Assembly: GCA_035578175.1 (NCBI GenBank)
Contig: JAQMRL010000007.1
Location: 49,548,727 to 49,612,726 of the forward strand
Reading direction: 5' to 3'
DNA from: Catonia carolina
Lineage: Eukaryota > Arthropoda > Insecta > Hemiptera > Achilidae
DNA: 64,000 nt
The stretch's first letter is position 1; the number at the start of each line of letters is the position of its first letter. Positions 55,601 through 61,600 of the stretch are shown here, piece by piece. The notes beneath the pieces are model-generated. The model searched no databases. It was not told where the DNA came from and worked only from the letters and a program-made list of their open reading frames with translations. The position numbers were made by a program, and so were the translations under genes.

Positions 55601-58600
55601 CTAACGCTTATGCAACGCCGTTGTGTCTTCGTAAGTAGCCATCTCAAATTACTATACTTTAAGTTATTGCGTATATTGCTTCCTATTTGTTCCTTATTCC
55701 AAATCGTTTTACCTTAATTAGTTATTTCCATAGCCTATCCGTACATTTCTAACATCTTAACCGCTGTAATTCTCCATGTCTTGGGTGCAGACTTTAAACC
55801 CACCCTGGTTCTCTGGAAAATTGTCGCATTAGATAGATTGTTAATTAATTGTACCAATTTTCAAGTTTAACTGATTGGTGGACTTAACAAGTATATTTAG
55901 CTGTGGCAGGTATTCAAGGGAATTTAGGTAATCTGAGATGGCCAATACACAACAGTGTTTCATAACTGAATAGTGTATTCAACTGTATTACTCTCAAATG
56001 AGAGTGTAGAGTACACTCATAAAACTTTGTCATGTAGGATGATCTGGTCTACAGATACAAGCCACCTTTTGTACGTGATTCTATCCAGTACTAAAGGTAT
56101 TGCAGTGAATGTGTAGAGTAGGCAGAGCTAATATTGCACTTAGCTCTTAAGTTAGAACAGCATAGGCATAGGCACAACTTCAGCTTTGCGCGTGAACAAT
56201 GTTGAAGACCATCTCTGAAATTTCAGATCCAAGGGCAAACCAGAAACCAATGAATTAGTTTAAACGCCTGAATTTAAACATTTTGCTGATTATTGACAAA
56301 AATAACTTAAATATTTTACTTTTTAATTTGTTTGCAGGGCATAGCTCTTGTCGGTTGAGGTAGGCGGCCCAACGTTGGGCGCCTCATGTCACACTGGCTG
56401 TAGCTCTCGTCGGTTGAGGTAGGTGGCCCCACGTTGGGCGCCTCGTGTCACACTGGTTGTAGCTCTCGTCGGCTGAGGTAGGCGACCCCACGTTGGGCGC
56501 CTCATGTCACACTGGTTGTAGCTCTCGTCGGCTGAGGTAGGCGACCCCACGTTGGGCGCCTCATGTCACACTGGCTGTAGCTCTCGTCGGTTGAGGTAGG
56601 TGGCCCCACGTTGGGCGCCTCATGTCACACTGGCTGTAGCTCTCGTCGGTTGAGGTAGGTGGCCCCACGTTGGGCGCCTCATGTCACACTGGTTGTAGCT
56701 CTCGTCGGCTGAGGTAGGCGACCCCACGTTGGGCGCCTCATGTCACACTGGCTGTAGCTCTCGTCGGTAGAGTAAGCAGCGTTCTTCTTCTTCTGACTGG
56801 AGCGGCAGGGCATTCGATGACATAGCTGCTTTTTGAAGGAGGGAGGAGCTGAAGATAACCTTTCCTGCTGCCTTGGATTGGAGTTGCTGCTAACTAGGCG
56901 AGTACGTCTGCACCTCTACCTAACAGATGGGACTGGTTGCCGATGTGGTGAACACCATTCACCTCTGCCTCAAGTCAATAAAGTTCAGACTGTATTACAA
57001 TTACTGTAAAGATTACTACGCTATCCCACTCTATGCGCGCCACACGGAAAAATTATGCAATTGTACCTTAGAAAAATTCAGTTTTCTTTCTTCAGTTTTA
57101 TTTCTGCTTATTGTATAAATCCTTCTCAATATAAACAAAAGCAAAGTTTTATAAAATAATGCAGAACAATATAGAAATAACAGGTAAAATTCTGATTATA
57201 ATAATTTAAAAAAATTGTAATAATTTTAACACTTTAAAGACTGACTTTTTTTTTTGTAGTTTTGCCCGTGAACTGCCATTTTTAGGGGATTTTCAAAAAA
57301 TTATAACATATCAACCATTGGTCATAAATTCAAAAAGTAAAAATTAAATTAAAGATCATAATTAGTACATTACTTTTCATTTATTAAGATTAGGATTACT
57401 TGCATTATAATGATAAAGATGTTTGACTGAAGAGAGGTATGTTTTCTTGAATTTAAAAAACTTTTTCACCGTACAATGATAATATATAAGAATAATAAAA
57501 TTAATTATATGAGTTAAATTCTTACAAACTAATTACCTATTTCTAATAACCAATTTACTTTGCGCAGAAGTACCGGCAGATCGCTTGCTTACGCTCGATA
57601 ACATCGATGCTGTAAAAGTCGATACATTCGATAATCTGACAACAATAGGACTATGAGTGTACTCTATTAGATTCAGAATGAACTAAATTAAGTGACAGCA
57701 TAGACGGCAAATGTATACGATACGAGCTAATGGATATAAAACCAAGTGAAATAGGCGCCTGTATCGTATACGGGTGCCGCCCTGAAATTGTTGATATTAT
57801 TGAAAAAAGAAATTATAATAACACATAAAATGTTATTAATTGCCAAATTACTGATGGAAAAAAGGACTCTCACACAACTATGGAGATTTGTATACGAGTC
57901 GTACGATTAGCCACGACTGAGGCCGTGTAAGCATATCAACGGGCATACCTATATTGCAAATGATGCCATTTCACAGCCAAACATAATGTTTTACCATACA
58001 GGGCTTAACATGTTAAAAAAGGAGAAAAATAACAGTGTAGATAGATGACGATTTCTTGGTTCAGTCACAATACAGCAATAAATTAATACTAAATCATAAT
58101 GAAAGCACTATACGCAATGCATGAGGTTATCTCATTCACAACTCAGCCAACTCGAACCATCAGACAAAAGCTGTACACAACTGTCAAAAATGCTACACTA
58201 TTTATCTAAGAGAGGAATACTATTTCAATCCGTATGGCTGTGCAATATTAAACTACAGTTATAGGCATCAGACGAACTAATGTCCCATAGTGGAGCGAGT
58301 GAGAGGGAGATATGTGGCATAACTACGCATGTGCTCAAAGGTCTTTACCCTAATAATCCAAATCTGAAAACATACTACAGTCATTATTTTGCTTGTTAGT
58401 TTACTGCGTGCATAAACGCTAGCTCACAACAATGAGTGAAATTATACAATTTTGTTGGAACGGCGGGTATGGCTTGTGCGAGTGAGAGCGTTATGCATTC
58501 TCTCGCTCCCACGGCTAGGGGACTTCAGTTAATCTGAATACTATACAATATGAAACCTATTAATAAAACTTTTAAAATTATAAAATACCTGCAATGAAAA

Positions 58601-61600
58601 TACGCAGTCACACACTCTTTATTGACTTGCATAATCAACCAAAAATTAGGCAATAAGGCTCTTCTTTTTTCAAGGTCCGTTAACCAATCACATGCTTCTT
58701 CCATCTGATCCATCTCATAAACTATAGAAAATAAACATCAAAATATTTTAGTTAAAAAATAATCAATGATCCAAACAGGCTAAAAAACAAATCTTTCAGA
58801 AAATATATATACACCCCCGCACAAGGAATTATGAAGATGATGGTTTCTTTTGTTGTTGTTTAACGTCCGACTGTTTTGCAATTACTGCTAATGGTGAATG
58901 ATAAAATGATTTTTTGTAACATATGAAAATATGCTGTGCTTGAATGGGATTCCAACCCAAGATTGCATAACGTGTATGGAAGACACTCAGAAGAAATAGA
59001 ACATCAGTCATGATGGATAGAGCTATGTCAGGATGGAGTCCAGTTTGTAAACAGAATAAATAAAATTGAGGTAAAGCTAGTGATAATAATTGTCTGGCAC
59101 CCATAACAGACAGGTGGAGTGTCAAATTATTTACATTCAATCTGTTCATTGCAGGGCTAAAATAAATAGTTCTGTTTCTTATCACATGGTTAGCCAATTA
59201 AATAGCTGAATCATTTAAGAACAGAAGAGGTAGCGGTGTAAAAGACACTAATCAGAGTTATCTCCTCTGAAAGTAATGAATTTCATTATACAGCCAGACC
59301 CTGTGGTGAATGAAGTGAAGGTGTCATTTGCAGAGTGAAAAATTTGTGCTTTTCAGAGGGCTCGGCATGCTGATAAGCATACTTTTCTACTCAGTGGGGA
59401 AGGCACTGGTAAACCTCCTCACTCCTTGTTTTTACTTAGTAAAATCTTTAGAGGTTCAAACCAGCCTTTCGGCTGATGACCTAAACAACAACAACAATAA
59501 TTGTCTGAAGCAACAGCTCCTTCCTATCTGAAAACAGAGTACAAACAATTTTTCAGGCTGAAATGGTTTCCTTGAAGGTCTGCTTGGTATTGCTTGTGGT
59601 GATACCATAAATTAGATGAAGAGACCTTAAATAAACTGCGCCATGCAATCCAACAGAAAAGGCATAGCATGGTGAGTAATGGGGTTGTTTTCCTTCATGA
59701 CACTCCTTATCCACACCTGGCTAATTGTACTCAAGATTTCATCACATCATTTGGCTGGAAACAACTTGATCACCCTCAGTACAGTCTCAATTTATTGCCT
59801 ACTGACTTCTGCCAGTTCCTGCATTCAGAAAAGAATTTTGGCAGTCAGCGCCACGATGATGATGATGACGATGATCTCAAAACTGCTGCGCTGCATTGGT
59901 AATCAAATCACGTAGTAGATTTCTATGAGGATCAAATTTAAAAGCTGGTTGTACACTACAACAAGTGCCTTAAAATTAGAGGAAATTATGTTGAGAAGTA
60001 GATTCAAATACATGCTTTCCTGTAAAAATGAACTTGATAAAAAAGTACACCTGGGTGTTTTTAATTTCAAAATTACTTAAAAAACATGCCTTGTATATTA
60101 AAAGATACATATATGTGCTGGGTCAAAACGATGTTTATGTTTTCATTAAAAAATGGGCTATGTGTTTTAGCATACAATAGAGTCAAAACCTTATATGTTG
60201 AAGGGTTAAAAAGCCTACACATACACGAATTACCTAACACTAAAAGTATCGTGAATAAAGCATTAGTAATGGTCTTAGAATAAGTAAAAGCTAAATACTG
60301 CTGAAAGTAACTGCTTGAAGACAAGTGATAAAATTAGTAAGCAGTTTGGCATCCAATTTTTTTTGTTTTCATTCATTCCAGTCAACTAAAAACCATAAAA
60401 TACATTACTTTTGAAGATTTTCTCTTTTCAAGATAATATTATTTCATTCTTTGGCTGTGATATATTACATGCTTCACTTTCAGACATACAACTTTATTCT
60501 CATGAAAACCTTCCAAACTGAAATACAAATTTTTCAATTCCCAAACAAATCACTATTTCTACATTTTAAAATGTCTTCTCAATCTCCTGAATATTTTTGG
60601 TTATTCTTTCAACCCATTAACATGTATTACATTACTATTTCATTGTTAATTATTATTACAAATTTTTAATGTCCAATCTCAGCAGATTTTTGAGTTTGAA
60701 GATCAATACAAGGTAAATACAATGTTTAGCAAGGATGTTTGTACGTCCACATGTATGCTAATGGCTTAAAAATTAGCAGAAAATAAAAACTTTTAAAAAT
60801 AAATAAAATTTTTGAAAATAATAACAAACCGTCATCAGTAGGAACACCATGTGCCATTAATGTTGAAACTTGGTTATGCCATGCTGAAACTGAGCTCCAA
60901 CCAGTCTGAGCACTTTTGTTAATATCAGCCTCATGCCTAAACAAACAATAAATTCATAAATCTTACAGTCAACAATTAAATTGCTATTAAATTAAAGTAT
61001 TAAAGATTAATTTATTAATAAAAATAATAAAGACAGATCCTTAGATGAATATTCAGACCAGTTGATAAAATACAGGATATGAATTGTATGACAATCATCA
61101 TGCGTCTACAAACACACAGAAATAATGACGGAAACATTCAGAAGAAAGAGAGCAAGATTTTAGAAAAGAATCACATAACAAATCTTTGACATCACAAACA
61201 ACAAAAGATCATAGAACATGATTGACAAAAAGAACCAGGAAAGTACCGAAACAACATCAAAAACACAAATATTAAAAAGACTAGCAACCCCCGCTCGCTT
61301 CGCTTCACAGCAGCTAATGTAGGCCTCATTAAATTATTTTAAATCCTCTCTATATACAATATTTGAGGTTTTGTTGCCCTGTGGCAGCAAAATAAATTGT
61401 TTTTCTGCACTTCCAACCCTAAACAGTCTGACATATAGTCGTCCATGAGTGAAGGAAGCACTCTTGTCTCAAATCGATGCCCACCGTTTTAAATGTTTGT
61501 CCCTGCGATTTAACAGAATTGAATAGAATGGATAGAAGAATACCGATAGAAAAGAAAGAGGCAGTTGATATGTGACTGAGATAAGAGACAGTAATAGGTG

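Noticed and set aside
56335..56770. CRISPR array.
   Set aside because: Units are contiguous without unique spacers and the genome is eukaryotic.
57537..57609. Exon-like stretch on the minus strand with AG/GT borders and a frame reading [18 protein letters not shown].
   Set aside because: Exon 4 joins exon 5 in frame without it, and in the phase set by exon 4 this stretch runs into TAA. It could only be a separate or alternative exon; no evidence for that.
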